A stretch of DNA of 64,000 bases from Rhizomicrobium sp. (GTDB lineage Bacteria; Pseudomonadota; Alphaproteobacteria; Micropepsales; Micropepsaceae), in NCBI GenBank assembly GCA_037200385.1, contig JBBCGL010000001.1:2681418-2745417 (forward strand). Reading direction: 5' to 3'. How positions within the stretch are numbered: the first letter of the stretch is position 1; the number at the start of each line of letters is the position of its first letter. This document shows, in pieces, positions 17,840 through 26,424 of this stretch. Position numbers and translations under genes: made by a program. The notes below the pieces were generated by a model that was given only the letters and a program-made list of their open reading frames with translations, searched no databases and was not told where the DNA came from.

Positions 17840-18274
17840 ATGCGCGCCCGCATCGTTGCGTATCTTGCGGCCTTCGCCGGTCTCATGGCGCCGGTCGCTT
17901 TCGCTGCGCCGGCCACGGTGCACGACGCCTGGCTGCGCGCGCTGCCTGGCGGCCTGCCGGCCAGCGGCTATTTCACCCTGCACAACACGGGCGGCCGGAC
18001 ACTGGTGCTGCGCGGCGCCACCTCGCCGGCCTGCGGCATGTTGATGCTGCATCGCTCGAACACCGAGGGCGGCATGGCCCGGATGCAGGATCTGCCGCAG
18101 GTCGCCGTCGCGCCGGGCGCCTCTGTTCGCTTCGCGCCCGGCGGCTATCATCTGATGTGCAGCGATCCGGCGGCGGCACTGAAGCCCGGCGCCAGGATCG
18201 GCGTGACGCTGGAATTCGCCGGCGGCGGCAAGCTTGACGCGGTCTTCGCGGTGCGCGGAGCGGCCGGCAGGTGA
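17840..18274 (+). CDS. PCu(A)C periplasmic copper chaperone
   Basis: A 144-residue PCu(A)C protein (DUF461), which carries Cu(I) in the periplasm, often to cytochrome oxidase. An Ala-rich signal peptide is followed by the DAWLRALPGGLPASGYF strand. The copper motif pattern is present as MLMLHRS, GGMARMQ and GGYHLMCSD (His/Met ligands). The ATG at 17840 follows an AGGAG that overlaps the copC stop. Its stop overlaps the GTG start of copD. Placement between copC and copD supports shared copper delivery or uptake. Confidence 0.9.
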   Translation: MRARIVAYLAAFAGLMAPVAFAAPATVHDAWLRALPGGLPASGYFTLHNTGGRTLVLRGATSPACGMLMLHRSNTEGGMARMQDLPQVAVAPGASVRFAPGGYHLMCSDPAAALKPGARIGVTLEFAGGGKLDAVFAVRGAAGR

Positions 18275-19134
18275 CCGCGCTGTTCGCCGCCGTCCGCGCC
18301 CTGCATTTCGCGAGCCTGATGACGGCGTTCGGCGCCAGCGCCCTCCTCCTCCAGGCGCGCGGGATCGGGGTGGACGGGGCGCGGTTCCGGCGCCTGCTGC
18401 TTGTCGCGGCGGTCATCGCCCTGCTGACCGCATTGGCCTGGCTTTGCCTCGTGGCCGGCGAAATGACGGGCGACCCGGCCGCGGCGATCGACGGTACGAC
18501 GATCCTGCTGGTCGTCCGCCAGACCTTCTATGGGCACGTCTTCCTGCTGCGGCTGGTGCTGCTGGCCGGCCTTTGCGGCTTTTCGCTCCTGAAGGACGCC
18601 TGGCTGCCCAGGACGTTGACCGCCGGTGCGGCGCTGGCGCTGCTCGGCCTGACCAGCCATGCCGCCGCGTCCGGATCGCCGCAATACGAGACCCTGCGCG
18701 CCGCGAATGATGCGCTCCATCTGATCGCCGCGGGTTTCTGGCTGGGCGGTCTCGTCGTGCTGCTGCCGCACGTCACGCCGCCTCGCGACCTGCCGCGCGC
18801 GGTGGCCCTGCTGCGCCTGTTCTCGCGCTGGGGCGTGGTGTCGGTCGCCATCCTGCTGGCGGCAGGGACGGTCAACGGCATCGCGATCCTCGGCGCTCCG
18901 GGCATGCGCTGGTCCGCGACCTATGCCACCTGGCTGGCGATCAAGATCGTCCTCGCCATGCTGATGGTCGCGCTCGCGCTGACCAACCGCTTCGCCGTCC
19001 TGCCCGGTCTGGTCCGCGGCGATGCCGACGCCCGCGAGACGATCCCGCTGACCGTGGTCGCGGAACTATCATGCGCGGTGCTGATCGTGGCGATCGTCGG
19101 ATTCCTCGGGGTGATCGCGCCGATGGAGATGTGA
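18271..19134 (+). CDS. copD: CopD family copper-transport membrane protein
   Basis: A 287-residue polytopic inner-membrane protein of the CopD family with about eight hydrophobic segments. His residues in RALHFASLMTAFG (first helix), TSHAAASG and DALHLIAAGFWLGG are typical of CopD and are likely metal ligands. It probably moves copper across the inner membrane in partnership with CopC. The GTG at 18271 overlaps the upstream stop (GTGA). It is the last gene of the copper operon; the tyrosine operon follows after about 70 bp with its own promoter region. Confidence 0.86.
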   Translation: MTALFAAVRALHFASLMTAFGASALLLQARGIGVDGARFRRLLLVAAVIALLTALAWLCLVAGEMTGDPAAAIDGTTILLVVRQTFYGHVFLLRLVLLAGLCGFSLLKDAWLPRTLTAGAALALLGLTSHAAASGSPQYETLRAANDALHLIAAGFWLGGLVVLLPHVTPPRDLPRAVALLRLFSRWGVVSVAILLAAGTVNGIAILGAPGMRWSATYATWLAIKIVLAMLMVALALTNRFAVLPGLVRGDADARETIPLTVVAELSCAVLIVAIVGFLGVIAPMEM

Positions 19135-19151
19135 CGGCGGACTCGCAATTG

Positions 19152-19165
19152 GTTTCATTTGAAAC
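19152..19165. promoter_or_regulatory. Palindromic operator candidate before hppD
   Basis: GTTTCA (19152-19157) and TGAAAC (19160-19165) form a perfect 6-bp inverted repeat with a 2-bp spacer. A TATATT box starts at the next base (19166-19171), about 33 bp before the hppD ATG, so a bound dimer would lie in the promoter spacer and block RNA polymerase. The operon ends in a MarR-type regulator; MarR dimers bind such short palindromes. The site is seen in the sequence, the regulator match is inference. Confidence 0.6.
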
Positions 19166-19203
19166 TATATTGCCGCCGGGCTTGATTTGAGGAGAGACCG
19201 CCG

Positions 19204-20280
19204 ATGGCTGCGCTTTGGGAAAACCCGATGGGGACGGACGGATTCGAGTTCGTCGAATACACCGCGCCGGACGTGACCCAGCTTTATTCCCTGTTCGGGC
19301 GCATGGGCTTCCGCGCCGTCGCCAAGCACCGCGCCAAGGACGTGACGCTGTTCCGCCAGGGCCGGGTGAACTTCATCGTCAATGCCGAGCCGGACAGCCA
19401 CGGCGCGCAGTTCGCCAAGGCGCACGGCCCCAGCGCCTGCGCGATGGCGTTCCGCGTCAAGGACGCCGCCAAGGCCTATGCCAAGCTCATCGAACTGGGC
19501 GCCAAGCCGTTCCATAACACGGTGGGCCCGATGGAATTGAACATCCCGGCGATCGAAGGCATCGGCGGCAGCGCGATCTATCTCGTCGACCGCTATGGCG
19601 ACCGCACGATCTACGACGTCGACTTCGTGCCGACCGATCCGAAGCTGGGCTGGGAGCATGCGGGCGCCGGCCTGACCGAGATCGACCACGTCACCCACAA
19701 CGTCTTCCGCGGCAACATGGACCAGTGGGCCGGGTTCTACGAGAAGTTCTTCAACTTCCGCGAGATCCGCTATTTCGACATCGAGGGCAGGCTGACGGGC
19801 CTCAAGAGCCGCGCCATGACCAGTCCGGACGGCCAGATCCGCATTCCGATCAACGAAAGCTCCGACGACAAGTCGCAGATCGCCGAATATCTCGACGCCT
19901 ATCACGGCGAAGGCATCCAGCACATCGCGCTAGGCACCAACGACATATATGAATCCGTCGAGCGCCTGCAGCAGACCGCAGTCGCCTTCCAGGACACGCC
20001 CGATACCTATTACGAGCGGCTCGACAACCGCATCCAGGGCCATGGCGAAGACGTGCCGCGGCTGAAGAAGGACCGCATCCTGATGGACGGCGCGGTGGAG
20101 GACGACACCGGCCTGCTGCTGCAGATCTTCACCCAGAACGCCATCGGACCGATCTTCTTCGAGCTGATCCAGCGCAAGGGCAACCAGGGTTTCGGCGAGG
20201 GCAATTTCAAGGCGCTGTTCGAGAGCATCGAAGCGGACCAGATCAAGCGCGGCGTCCTCAAGGACACGAGCGCCGCATGA
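19204..20280 (+). CDS. hppD: 4-hydroxyphenylpyruvate dioxygenase
   Basis: A 358-residue HPPD, the Fe(II) enzyme turning 4-hydroxyphenylpyruvate into homogentisate in tyrosine breakdown. It has two vicinal-oxygen-chelate domains. Iron ligands are His162 in EIDHVTHNV, a His in EGIQHIAL, and Glu in GPIFFELIQRKGN near the C-terminus, where the GFGEGNFKALFES segment closes the active site. A good ribosome-binding site (GAGGAGA) precedes the ATG at 19204. First gene of a five-gene operon; the next gene overlaps by 4 nt. Confidence 0.96.
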   Translation: MAALWENPMGTDGFEFVEYTAPDVTQLYSLFGRMGFRAVAKHRAKDVTLFRQGRVNFIVNAEPDSHGAQFAKAHGPSACAMAFRVKDAAKAYAKLIELGAKPFHNTVGPMELNIPAIEGIGGSAIYLVDRYGDRTIYDVDFVPTDPKLGWEHAGAGLTEIDHVTHNVFRGNMDQWAGFYEKFFNFREIRYFDIEGRLTGLKSRAMTSPDGQIRIPINESSDDKSQIAEYLDAYHGEGIQHIALGTNDIYESVERLQQTAVAFQDTPDTYYERLDNRIQGHGEDVPRLKKDRILMDGAVEDDTGLLLQIFTQNAIGPIFFELIQRKGNQGFGEGNFKALFESIEADQIKRGVLKDTSAA

Positions 20281-21404
20281 GCAAGAACTGGATCGAATTC
20301 CCGCTGCGCGAGGGCGAAACCTCGAAGCAGGCCCATGCCGACCTTCCCGCCGGGACCTTCGAGCGCGAGATCGGCCGCGACGGCTTCTTCGGTCCCGCGA
20401 CGCACATCTACCACCGCCACGCGCCGACCGGCTGGAGCAAGTTCGAGGGGCCGCTGCGTCCCCGCGCCTTCGACGCGGTGGCCGCCGCGGAGCACAGCGA
20501 CGAGCCGTTCCGCGCCGTGCCGCTGCTGACCAATGCGAGCTGCCGGATCACGATCTGGTCGATCACCCGCTTCATGCCGCAGCTGGTGCGCAACGCCGAC
20601 GGCGACGTGCTGCTGTTCATCCATGAAGGCAGCGGCGAGCTGTTCTGCGATTTCGGCCACCTGTCCTATCGCGACGGCGACTACATCATGCTGCCGCGCG
20701 GCACGATGTGGCGGCTGGAGCCCGCCGGCCACACCGTCTCGCTGCTGATCGAGGCGACCAACGGCTCCTACAAACTGCCGGACCGCGGCATCCTGGGGCC
20801 GCACGCCATCTTCGACCCCGCAGCGCTCGAGACGCCCAAGCTCGACGAGGCGTTCCGCGCCCAGGCGAACGAGAAGGAATGGAACGTCCGCGTGAAGCGC
20901 CGCGGCGAGATCTCGACCATCACCTATCCGTTCAATCCGCTGGACGCGGTGGGCTGGAAGGGCAACCTGACAGCGCTCAAGCTCAACTGGCGCGACATCC
21001 GCCCGGTGATGAGCCACCGCTATCACATCCCACCGAGCGTGCACTCCACCTTCGTCGCCGACCGCTTCGTGGTCTGCACCTTCGTACCGCGCCCGATCGA
21101 GAGCGATCCCGGCGCGCTCAAGGTGCCGTTCTTCCATTCGAACGACGATTTCGACGAGGTGATCTTCTACCATGCGGGCGAGTTCTTCAGCCGCGACAAC
21201 ATCAAGCCCGGCATGGTGACCTTCCATCCCAACGGCTTCACCCATGGGCCGCATCCCAAGGCCTTCGCGGCCGGCGCGAAAGCCGTCAAGACCATGACCG
21301 ACGAAGTCGCGGTGATGATCGATGCGCGCGACCCGCTCGACATGAGCCCGGAAGCGGAGACCACCGAAGTGAAGACCTATGCGGAAAGCTGGATCGTGAA
21401 ATGA
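20277..21404 (+). CDS. hmgA: Homogentisate 1,2-dioxygenase
   Basis: A 375-residue homogentisate dioxygenase of the bacterial short form, a cupin Fe(II) enzyme cleaving the homogentisate ring to maleylacetoacetate. HEGSGELFCDFGHLSYRDGDYI marks the N-terminal cupin (two stretches), and FHSNDDFDEVIFYHAGEF with the distal HPNGFTHGPHPKA carry the metal-binding His and Glu residues. Coupled to hppD (ATGA at 20277) and to the fumarylacetoacetate hydrolase gene (ATGA at 21401). Confidence 0.93.
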   Translation: MSKNWIEFPLREGETSKQAHADLPAGTFEREIGRDGFFGPATHIYHRHAPTGWSKFEGPLRPRAFDAVAAAEHSDEPFRAVPLLTNASCRITIWSITRFMPQLVRNADGDVLLFIHEGSGELFCDFGHLSYRDGDYIMLPRGTMWRLEPAGHTVSLLIEATNGSYKLPDRGILGPHAIFDPAALETPKLDEAFRAQANEKEWNVRVKRRGEISTITYPFNPLDAVGWKGNLTALKLNWRDIRPVMSHRYHIPPSVHSTFVADRFVVCTFVPRPIESDPGALKVPFFHSNDDFDEVIFYHAGEFFSRDNIKPGMVTFHPNGFTHGPHPKAFAAGAKAVKTMTDEVAVMIDARDPLDMSPEAETTEVKTYAESWIVK

Positions 21405-22384
21405 AGCTCGCCTCGCTCCGTCACGGCCGCGACGGCCGCCTTACCGTGGTGAGCCGTGACCTCAAGAGCTGCATGCCCGTGCCGGAGATCGCGCCGACGC
21501 TGCAGGTCGCGCTCGACTATTGGGACGACATCGCGCCCCAGCTCGAGGAGGTCTCGGCCCTGCTCAACGCCGGCCGCGTCGGGGACGCTGAGCCGTTCGA
21601 TCCGGCGCAGTGCATGTCACCCTTGCCACGCGCCTATCAATGGGCCGACGGCTCGGCCTATGTCACCCATGTCGAGCTGGTGCGCAGGGCGCGCGGCGCC
21701 GAGATGCCGCCGAGCTTCTGGACCGATCCCTTGATGTACCAGGGCGGCTCCGACAGCTTCATCGGACCGATGGACGACATCGCGGCCGGCGACGAAGCCT
21801 GGGGCATCGATTTCGAGGCCGAGGTCGCCGTCGTGACCGGCGACGTGCCTTACGGCACCGCGGCAGCCGACGCCGCGCAGTATATTCGCCTGGTGATGCT
21901 GGTGAACGATGTCAGCCTGCGCAATCTGATCCCAGGCGAGCTGGCCAAGAATTTCGGCTTCTTCCAGTCCAAGCCGGCCTCGGCCTTCTCGCCCGTCGCG
22001 GTGACGCCGGACGAGCTGGGCGATGCCTGGCAGGGCGCCAAGCTGCACCGCCCGCTCGACGTCTGGCTCAATGGCGAGAAATTCGGCGCGCCGGACGCCG
22101 GCACCGACATGACCTTCTCCTTCGCCCAGCTCATCGCCCATGCGGCGAAGACCCGCGCCCTTTCGGCGGGCTCCATCGTGGGCTCGGGCACCGTGTCGAA
22201 CAAAAGCGGCAATGTCGGCTCGTGCTGCATCGCCGAGCGCCGGACGCTGGAGACCATCGAAAGCGGCAAGCCCGCCACGCCTTTCATGAAATTCGGCGAC
22301 CGGGTGCGGATTGAGATGTACGATGGCGCAGGCCACTCGATCTTCGGAGCCATCGACCAGCATGTCGTCCAACATGGCAAGTGA
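21401..22384 (+). CDS. Fumarylacetoacetate hydrolase family protein
   Basis: A 327-residue FAH-family hydrolase expected to split fumarylacetoacetate to fumarate and acetoacetate, the last step of tyrosine breakdown. It is the short bacterial type, not the about 420-residue eukaryote-like FAH. Metal ligands are suggested by GIDFEAEVAVVTGD, and the catalytic core continues through VMLVNDVSLRNLIP and GSGTVSNKSGN. It lies between hmgA and maiA with overlaps on both sides, so the pathway role is strongly supported by context. The ATG at 21401 is fixed by the overlap with hmgA. Confidence 0.9.
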   Translation: MKLASLRHGRDGRLTVVSRDLKSCMPVPEIAPTLQVALDYWDDIAPQLEEVSALLNAGRVGDAEPFDPAQCMSPLPRAYQWADGSAYVTHVELVRRARGAEMPPSFWTDPLMYQGGSDSFIGPMDDIAAGDEAWGIDFEAEVAVVTGDVPYGTAAADAAQYIRLVMLVNDVSLRNLIPGELAKNFGFFQSKPASAFSPVAVTPDELGDAWQGAKLHRPLDVWLNGEKFGAPDAGTDMTFSFAQLIAHAAKTRALSAGSIVGSGTVSNKSGNVGSCCIAERRTLETIESGKPATPFMKFGDRVRIEMYDGAGHSIFGAIDQHVVQHGK

Positions 22385-23030
22385 GTTCGCGCTCTACGGC
22401 TATTTCCGCTCCTCGGCGGCGTTCCGCGCCCGCATCGCGCTGAACCTCAAGGGCATCGTGCCGGAGCTGCGCTTCATCCACTTGCTGCGCAATGGCGGCG
22501 AGCAGCACACGCCGGAATACAAGGCGATCAATCCGCAGGCGCTGATCCCCGCCCTGGCGCATGGCGGGCATCTGATCACGCAATCGCTGGCGATCCTCGA
22601 ATATCTCAACGAGATCGTGCCCGAGCCGCCGCTGCTGCCGGCCGACCCTTACGGCCGCGCCAGGGCCCGCGAGATCGCCTATGTCGCGGCCTGCGACATC
22701 CATCCGGTGAACAATCTGCGCGTCGGGCTGTATCTCAAGAACAAGCTCGACGTCTCCGACGACGACGTCGTCCGCTGGCAGCGTCATTGGATCCGCACCG
22801 GCTTCGCGGCGCTGGAGACCATGCTCGCGACCTCCGGGCACACCGGCGCCTATTGCCATGGCGATACGCCCACCATCGCCGACATCGTGCTGATCCCGCA
22901 GGTCGCGAACGCAAGGCGCGTCAAGCTCGAGATCGAGGCATGGCCGACCATTGCACGGATCGAGGCGACGGCGCTGGCGCATCCCGCTTTCGAGGCGGCG
23001 CTGCCCAAGAACCAGCCCGATGCCGAGTAG
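22374..23030 (+). CDS. maiA: Maleylacetoacetate isomerase (zeta-class GST)
   Basis: A 218-residue zeta-class glutathione transferase that isomerises maleylacetoacetate to fumarylacetoacetate. The glutathione-binding N-terminus YGYFRSSAAFRARIALNLKG matches the SSxxxxRVRIAL signature, although the Cys usual in SSCS is Ala here. NPQALIPALAHGG and ITQSLAILEYLNE complete the thioredoxin fold, and the helical domain contains DTPTIADIVLIPQ. The ATG at 22374 overlaps the preceding stop by 11 nt; an in-frame ATG at 22362 is possible. It also overlaps the MarR gene. Confidence 0.92.
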   Translation: MASEFALYGYFRSSAAFRARIALNLKGIVPELRFIHLLRNGGEQHTPEYKAINPQALIPALAHGGHLITQSLAILEYLNEIVPEPPLLPADPYGRARAREIAYVAACDIHPVNNLRVGLYLKNKLDVSDDDVVRWQRHWIRTGFAALETMLATSGHTGAYCHGDTPTIADIVLIPQVANARRVKLEIEAWPTIARIEATALAHPAFEAALPKNQPDAE

Positions 23031-23493
23031 CGCCACGTCCAAGGGCGAGGCGCGGCTGGACCTCGACCGCTTCCTGCCCTACCGGCTGTCGGTGCTGTCC
23101 AACCAGGTGTCGAGCGCCATCGCGCAGCAATATTCCGACCGCTTCGGCCTCACCATCCCCGAATGGCGGGTGATGGCGGTGCTGGGCGGCACGCCGGCGC
23201 TCTCTGCCCGCGAGGTCGCGATCCGCACCGCGATGGACAAGGTGCAGGTCAGCCGTGCCGTCGACAGCCTGGTGCGGGCCCGGCGCGTGGCGCGCAACAC
23301 GGACGCCGAGGACGGCCGCATTCAGCGCCTGTCGCTGAGTGCCCGCGGTCGCGCGATCTACGACGAGGTCGTACCGCTCGCGCTGCGTCTGGAAGAGGTC
23401 CTGCTCTCCGCCCTCGCGCCGGAGGAGCGCCGCCGGCTCGACGCGCTGATGGACAAGCTCGCGCGCCAGGCACATCTGCTGGCGGGTGCGTAG
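23020..23493 (+). CDS. MarR family transcriptional regulator
   Basis: A 157-residue winged-helix regulator of the MarR family. The HTH is in ALSAREVAIRTAMDKVQVSR and the wing in DAEDGRIQRLSLSARGR. It is the last gene of the tyrosine degradation operon (11-nt overlap with maiA), so it probably represses the operon and responds to a pathway intermediate such as homogentisate or hydroxyphenylpyruvate. The 6-2-6 palindrome before hppD is its likely operator. Both statements are inference from position. A strong hairpin follows at 23608. Confidence 0.9.
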   Translation: MPSSATSKGEARLDLDRFLPYRLSVLSNQVSSAIAQQYSDRFGLTIPEWRVMAVLGGTPALSAREVAIRTAMDKVQVSRAVDSLVRARRVARNTDAEDGRIQRLSLSARGRAIYDEVVPLALRLEEVLLSALAPEERRRLDALMDKLARQAHLLAGA

Positions 23494-23607
23494 GCCGCGT
23501 CGCTCCAATTGTCATGGCTCGCGAATGCGGGTCACACCCAGTTGGTGCGCCGCCCAATCTGCGGCAGTGTAGCGATGTCACCTGGGTGGTCCGCATGTCA
23601 TCCTGAG

Positions 23608-23627
23608 CGACGCCGCAGGCGGCGTCG
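23608..23627 (+). terminator. Hairpin after marR, in a dispersed repeat
   Basis: CGACGCCGC and GCGGCGTCG form a perfect 9-bp stem with a 2-nt loop, inside the repeat-like context CATCCTGAGC...GTCGAAGGG also seen near 39093. There is no T-tract, so termination is possible but unproven. Confidence 0.45.
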
Positions 23628-23662
23628 AAGGGCGCGGGCCATGGCACAGTAGCGAGAGCATC

Positions 23663-24637
23663 ATGACCATCCGCATCGGCATCCTGGGCGCGGCCAAGAT
23701 CGCGCCGCCCGTCGTCATCCATCCGGCGCGCGACAATCCCGATTTCGAGGTCGTCGCGGTCGCGGCACGCGATCCCGAACGCGCCAGAGCGTATGCCGCC
23801 GAGCACGAGATCCCGGTGGTGGCGAAGGACTATGACGCGCTGGTCCGCCATGCCGATGTCGATCTCATCTACAACGCCCTGCCGCCGGGCGGCCATGCGC
23901 GATGGACCATCGCCGCGCTGGAGGCCGGCAAGAATGTCCTGTGCGAGAAGCCTTTCGCGATGAATGCGGCGCAGGCGGCGCGGATGAACGACGCCGCCGC
24001 CCGCACCGGCCGAATTCTGGTCGAGGCCTTCCACTATCGCCACCACGCCGTGATGCACCGTGCCGTCGCCATCGTGCGCAGCGGCGAATTGGGCAGGCTG
24101 GAACGCGCGGAGGCCTTTTTCGATGTCCCGATCCCCTGGCGCGAAGGCGAACTGCGCTGGACGCGCGAGCAGGGCGGCGGCGCCTTGATGGATTTGGGCT
24201 GCTACCCCACGCATTGCCTGCGCTCGGTGCTGGGCTCCGAGCCCAAGGTGCTGGACGCTTCCTGCACGCTGGAGCATAGCGTCGACGTCACGACGAAAGC
24301 GGCGCTCGATTTCGCCGGCGTGCCCACGACCCTCTCCACCTCGATGAAGCCGGACCGTTTCGGCGCGACGCTGCGGCTCACCGGCGCGCGCGGAACGCTC
24401 GAGATATTGAACTTCGTCGCGCCGCAACTCGGCTGCCGCTTCACCGTCACGGCGGATGGCCGGAGCCGCGAGGAGCCGACGGCAGGACCTGCGACCTATG
24501 TGGCGCAACTCGCCGAACTCGGCGACGTGCTGCTGCGCGGCAAGGCGCCGTTGATCTCGAACGCGGATTCGCTGGCGAACATGGCGGCGATCGACGCGAT
24601 CTACGCCGCGGCCGGCGTTGCGCGCGACTTTCGCTGA
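23663..24637 (+). CDS. Gfo/Idh/MocA family oxidoreductase
   Basis: A 324-residue NAD(P)-dependent oxidoreductase of the GFO/IDH/MocA family. The Rossmann start is IRIGILGAAKIA; the conserved CEKPF lysine motif is near residue 95; the C-terminal alpha/beta domain includes GGGALMDLGCYPTH. Members oxidise or reduce sugars, inositols or related polyols, or trans-dihydrodiols. It stands alone, 170 bp after marR, and no transporter or sugar kinase is adjacent to identify the substrate. Confidence 0.87.
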   Translation: MTIRIGILGAAKIAPPVVIHPARDNPDFEVVAVAARDPERARAYAAEHEIPVVAKDYDALVRHADVDLIYNALPPGGHARWTIAALEAGKNVLCEKPFAMNAAQAARMNDAAARTGRILVEAFHYRHHAVMHRAVAIVRSGELGRLERAEAFFDVPIPWREGELRWTREQGGGALMDLGCYPTHCLRSVLGSEPKVLDASCTLEHSVDVTTKAALDFAGVPTTLSTSMKPDRFGATLRLTGARGTLEILNFVAPQLGCRFTVTADGRSREEPTAGPATYVAQLAELGDVLLRGKAPLISNADSLANMAAIDAIYAAAGVARDFR

Positions 24638-24643
24638 TCGCGC

Positions 24644-24847
24644 CTACAGAAGTGCGACAGTCGCGAGCGTGCCGGCCACCGCGGCGGCCGTGTAGAGCCC
24701 GATCTCGCTCCAGCTTCTCTGCGGCTTCAGGCGTCGTGCCCAGGGCGTGGCGCGCAGTCCAACCGACTGGGTGCGCGGAAAGATAAAATGCGACCGATCG
24801 TAATCGGCGTGCGCGCTGATGATGGAGCTCAATCCCATTGCAGACAT
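24644..24847 (-). CDS. Small hypothetical protein with C-terminal hydrophobic segment
   Basis: A possible 67-residue protein ending in a hydrophobic stretch, LYTAAAVAGTLATVALL, preceded by a basic segment. It begins 73 bp from the end of the convergently oriented hydrolase gene region and ends 6 bp from the oxidoreductase gene. AGGA about 13 nt before the ATG is a poor ribosome-binding site. No family is recognised; the call rests on the membrane-tail pattern and may be spurious. Confidence 0.4.
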   Translation of the reverse strand: MSAMGLSSIISAHADYDRSHFIFPRTQSVGLRATPWARRLKPQRSWSEIGLYTAAAVAGTLATVALL

Positions 24848-24920
24848 TGTGGTGTTCCGTCCTTAGCAGCCCTCCTACTGCGAAAGAACGCAGATGCAAT
24901 TTGGCGGTTCCTGAGTCGGT

Positions 24921-25994
24921 TCAGCGCGCGCTTTCTTTCAGCAACAGGCTGAGGCGATCCTGCCACAGTGCCGCCCAGGTATGGGTGCCGTGGCCATGCG
25001 TCTGGGCACTGGCGGGAATCAGCACAAACCGGCCGCGCGGCAAGGTTTTGACCATGCGCTCGGCAATGCCGAGCTCCGGTGGATTGATGAAATCGTCGCC
25101 GGAATTTATCCACATGACGGGAACGGCAATCTTCGCCAGCGTCGCGGACGGGTCGTAGTTTCGCGACGCGTCGACTTGGTACAGAAAATCGTTCGCATCG
25201 AGCGTCTTCAGTTCCGTTCCGATTCGGTCCTCGACATAGGCGTCGGCGGCGGCGCGCGTGGGATAGGCGTTCTGGAACGGCAGCGGCGCGCTGCCCGCAA
25301 TGACGAGAAGATCGGCGGCCGTGCGCAGGCCGGCCAGCGGCTGGGCCTTGTATTCGCCCTCCGCCCAGGCCGGATCGTCGCGGATCGCATCGATCGTCAT
25401 CTTGCGCCACATCCGGTTGCGCCCGGCGATCTGCACCGGCAGGCAGGCGAGCGGCATCAGCGCATCGGAGAAATCCGGATAGGTCTCGCCCCATACGAAA
25501 GCCTGCATGCAGCCCATCGACGTGCCCATGACGAGGCGCAGATGGTTCACCTGCAGCCCCTTCGTCACCAGCGCATATTGCGCCGCGACCATGTCGTCGT
25601 AATCGTAATGCGGAAAGCGGGCGTGCAATCCGTCGCTCGGCTTCGAGGACCGTCCGTGCCCGATCCCGTCGGGAAGAATGATGAAATACCTCGCTGCGTC
25701 GAGGACGCCGCCCGGCGCGAACAGCACGCCCGAGAATTGCGGCCGCAGAAACTGGTGCCCGTCGCCGCCCGTGCCGTGAAGGATCAGCACCGCATTCGTC
25801 ACCCGGCCATGGCCGTCGCGCTGCGGCGTGCCCAGCGTGGTGTAGTGCAGCCGCAGGGCGGGCAGCGTCTCGCCGGAGCGGAACTTGAAATCGCGCATCG
25901 TGTAGTCGCCTTCGCTGGTCGGCGGATCGGCGGCCTGCGCGGCACCAACAGCGAGCAACATGACGCCCGCGACAAGGTTAAGACAGCGGAGCAT
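24921..25994 (-). CDS. Secreted alpha/beta hydrolase of the MetX fold
   Basis: A 357-residue alpha/beta hydrolase resembling homoserine O-acetyltransferase (MetX): NAVLILHGTGGDGHQF for the oxyanion loop, nucleophile Ser in MGTSMGCMQAF, an acid in INSGDDFINPP and His in HGHGTHTW. A clear signal peptide (MLRCLNLVAGVMLLAVGAAQA) is split by the start choice: ATG 25994 has GAGGGAAA just upstream and leaves the signal at the N-terminus, while a start at 26048 would bury it. A periplasmic location argues against methionine synthesis; an esterase or lactonase role is more likely. Confidence 0.8.
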   Translation of the reverse strand: MLRCLNLVAGVMLLAVGAAQAADPPTSEGDYTMRDFKFRSGETLPALRLHYTTLGTPQRDGHGRVTNAVLILHGTGGDGHQFLRPQFSGVLFAPGGVLDAARYFIILPDGIGHGRSSKPSDGLHARFPHYDYDDMVAAQYALVTKGLQVNHLRLVMGTSMGCMQAFVWGETYPDFSDALMPLACLPVQIAGRNRMWRKMTIDAIRDDPAWAEGEYKAQPLAGLRTAADLLVIAGSAPLPFQNAYPTRAAADAYVEDRIGTELKTLDANDFLYQVDASRNYDPSATLAKIAVPVMWINSGDDFINPPELGIAERMVKTLPRGRFVLIPASAQTHGHGTHTWAALWQDRLSLLLKESAR

Positions 25995-26111
25995 GGGATT
26001 TCCCTCGCGGCGACGCCGGAGCCTCCCTGCTGTGCCCGAGAAGGTCAACCGCGATTGGCGTTCGCCGCCGGACGGACTACCATCGCGGACAGGTCACAGA
26101 AGGTGAACCGC

Positions 26112-26417
26112 ATGCCGGGCAGAATGCTCCTGATCGCAATCCTCGCCGCCTGCAGCGTCACGGCCGCCGCAGCACATGACGGATGCCGCTGCCGCGAGCC
26201 TCTTGTCCTCAACGGCCGGCTGCAGACCGCGAATTTCGACGGCGGCGTCGGCGACCGGTACGGCGACAGCGGCTATGTCTATGGCGGCACGACCGTGGTG
26301 GTGGGCGGCAACGCTTCCGCCGGCGGCTCAGGCACGGCCTTCGCCGCGGCCCGCGCTTCCGCCTTCGCGCATGCCGGCGGTTTCCACGGCGGACATGGCG
26401 GCGGCGGTCATCGCTGA
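26112..26417 (+). CDS. Small secreted or lipid-anchored His/Gly-rich protein
   Basis: A 101-residue unknown protein. The N-terminus MPGRMLLIAILAACSVTAAAA is hydrophobic; it contains LAAC, which could be a lipobox (Cys14), but an AAAA-H cleavage site is also possible. Two Cys follow in HDGCRCREP. The C-terminus is Gly/His-rich (GGFHGGHGGGGHR), suggesting metal binding. The ATG at 26112 follows AGGTGA. tRNA-Lys lies immediately downstream on the other strand. Function unknown. Confidence 0.55.
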   Translation: MPGRMLLIAILAACSVTAAAAHDGCRCREPLVLNGRLQTANFDGGVGDRYGDSGYVYGGTTVVVGGNASAGGSGTAFAAARASAFAHAGGFHGGHGGGGHR

Positions 26418-26424
26418 GTTTGGA

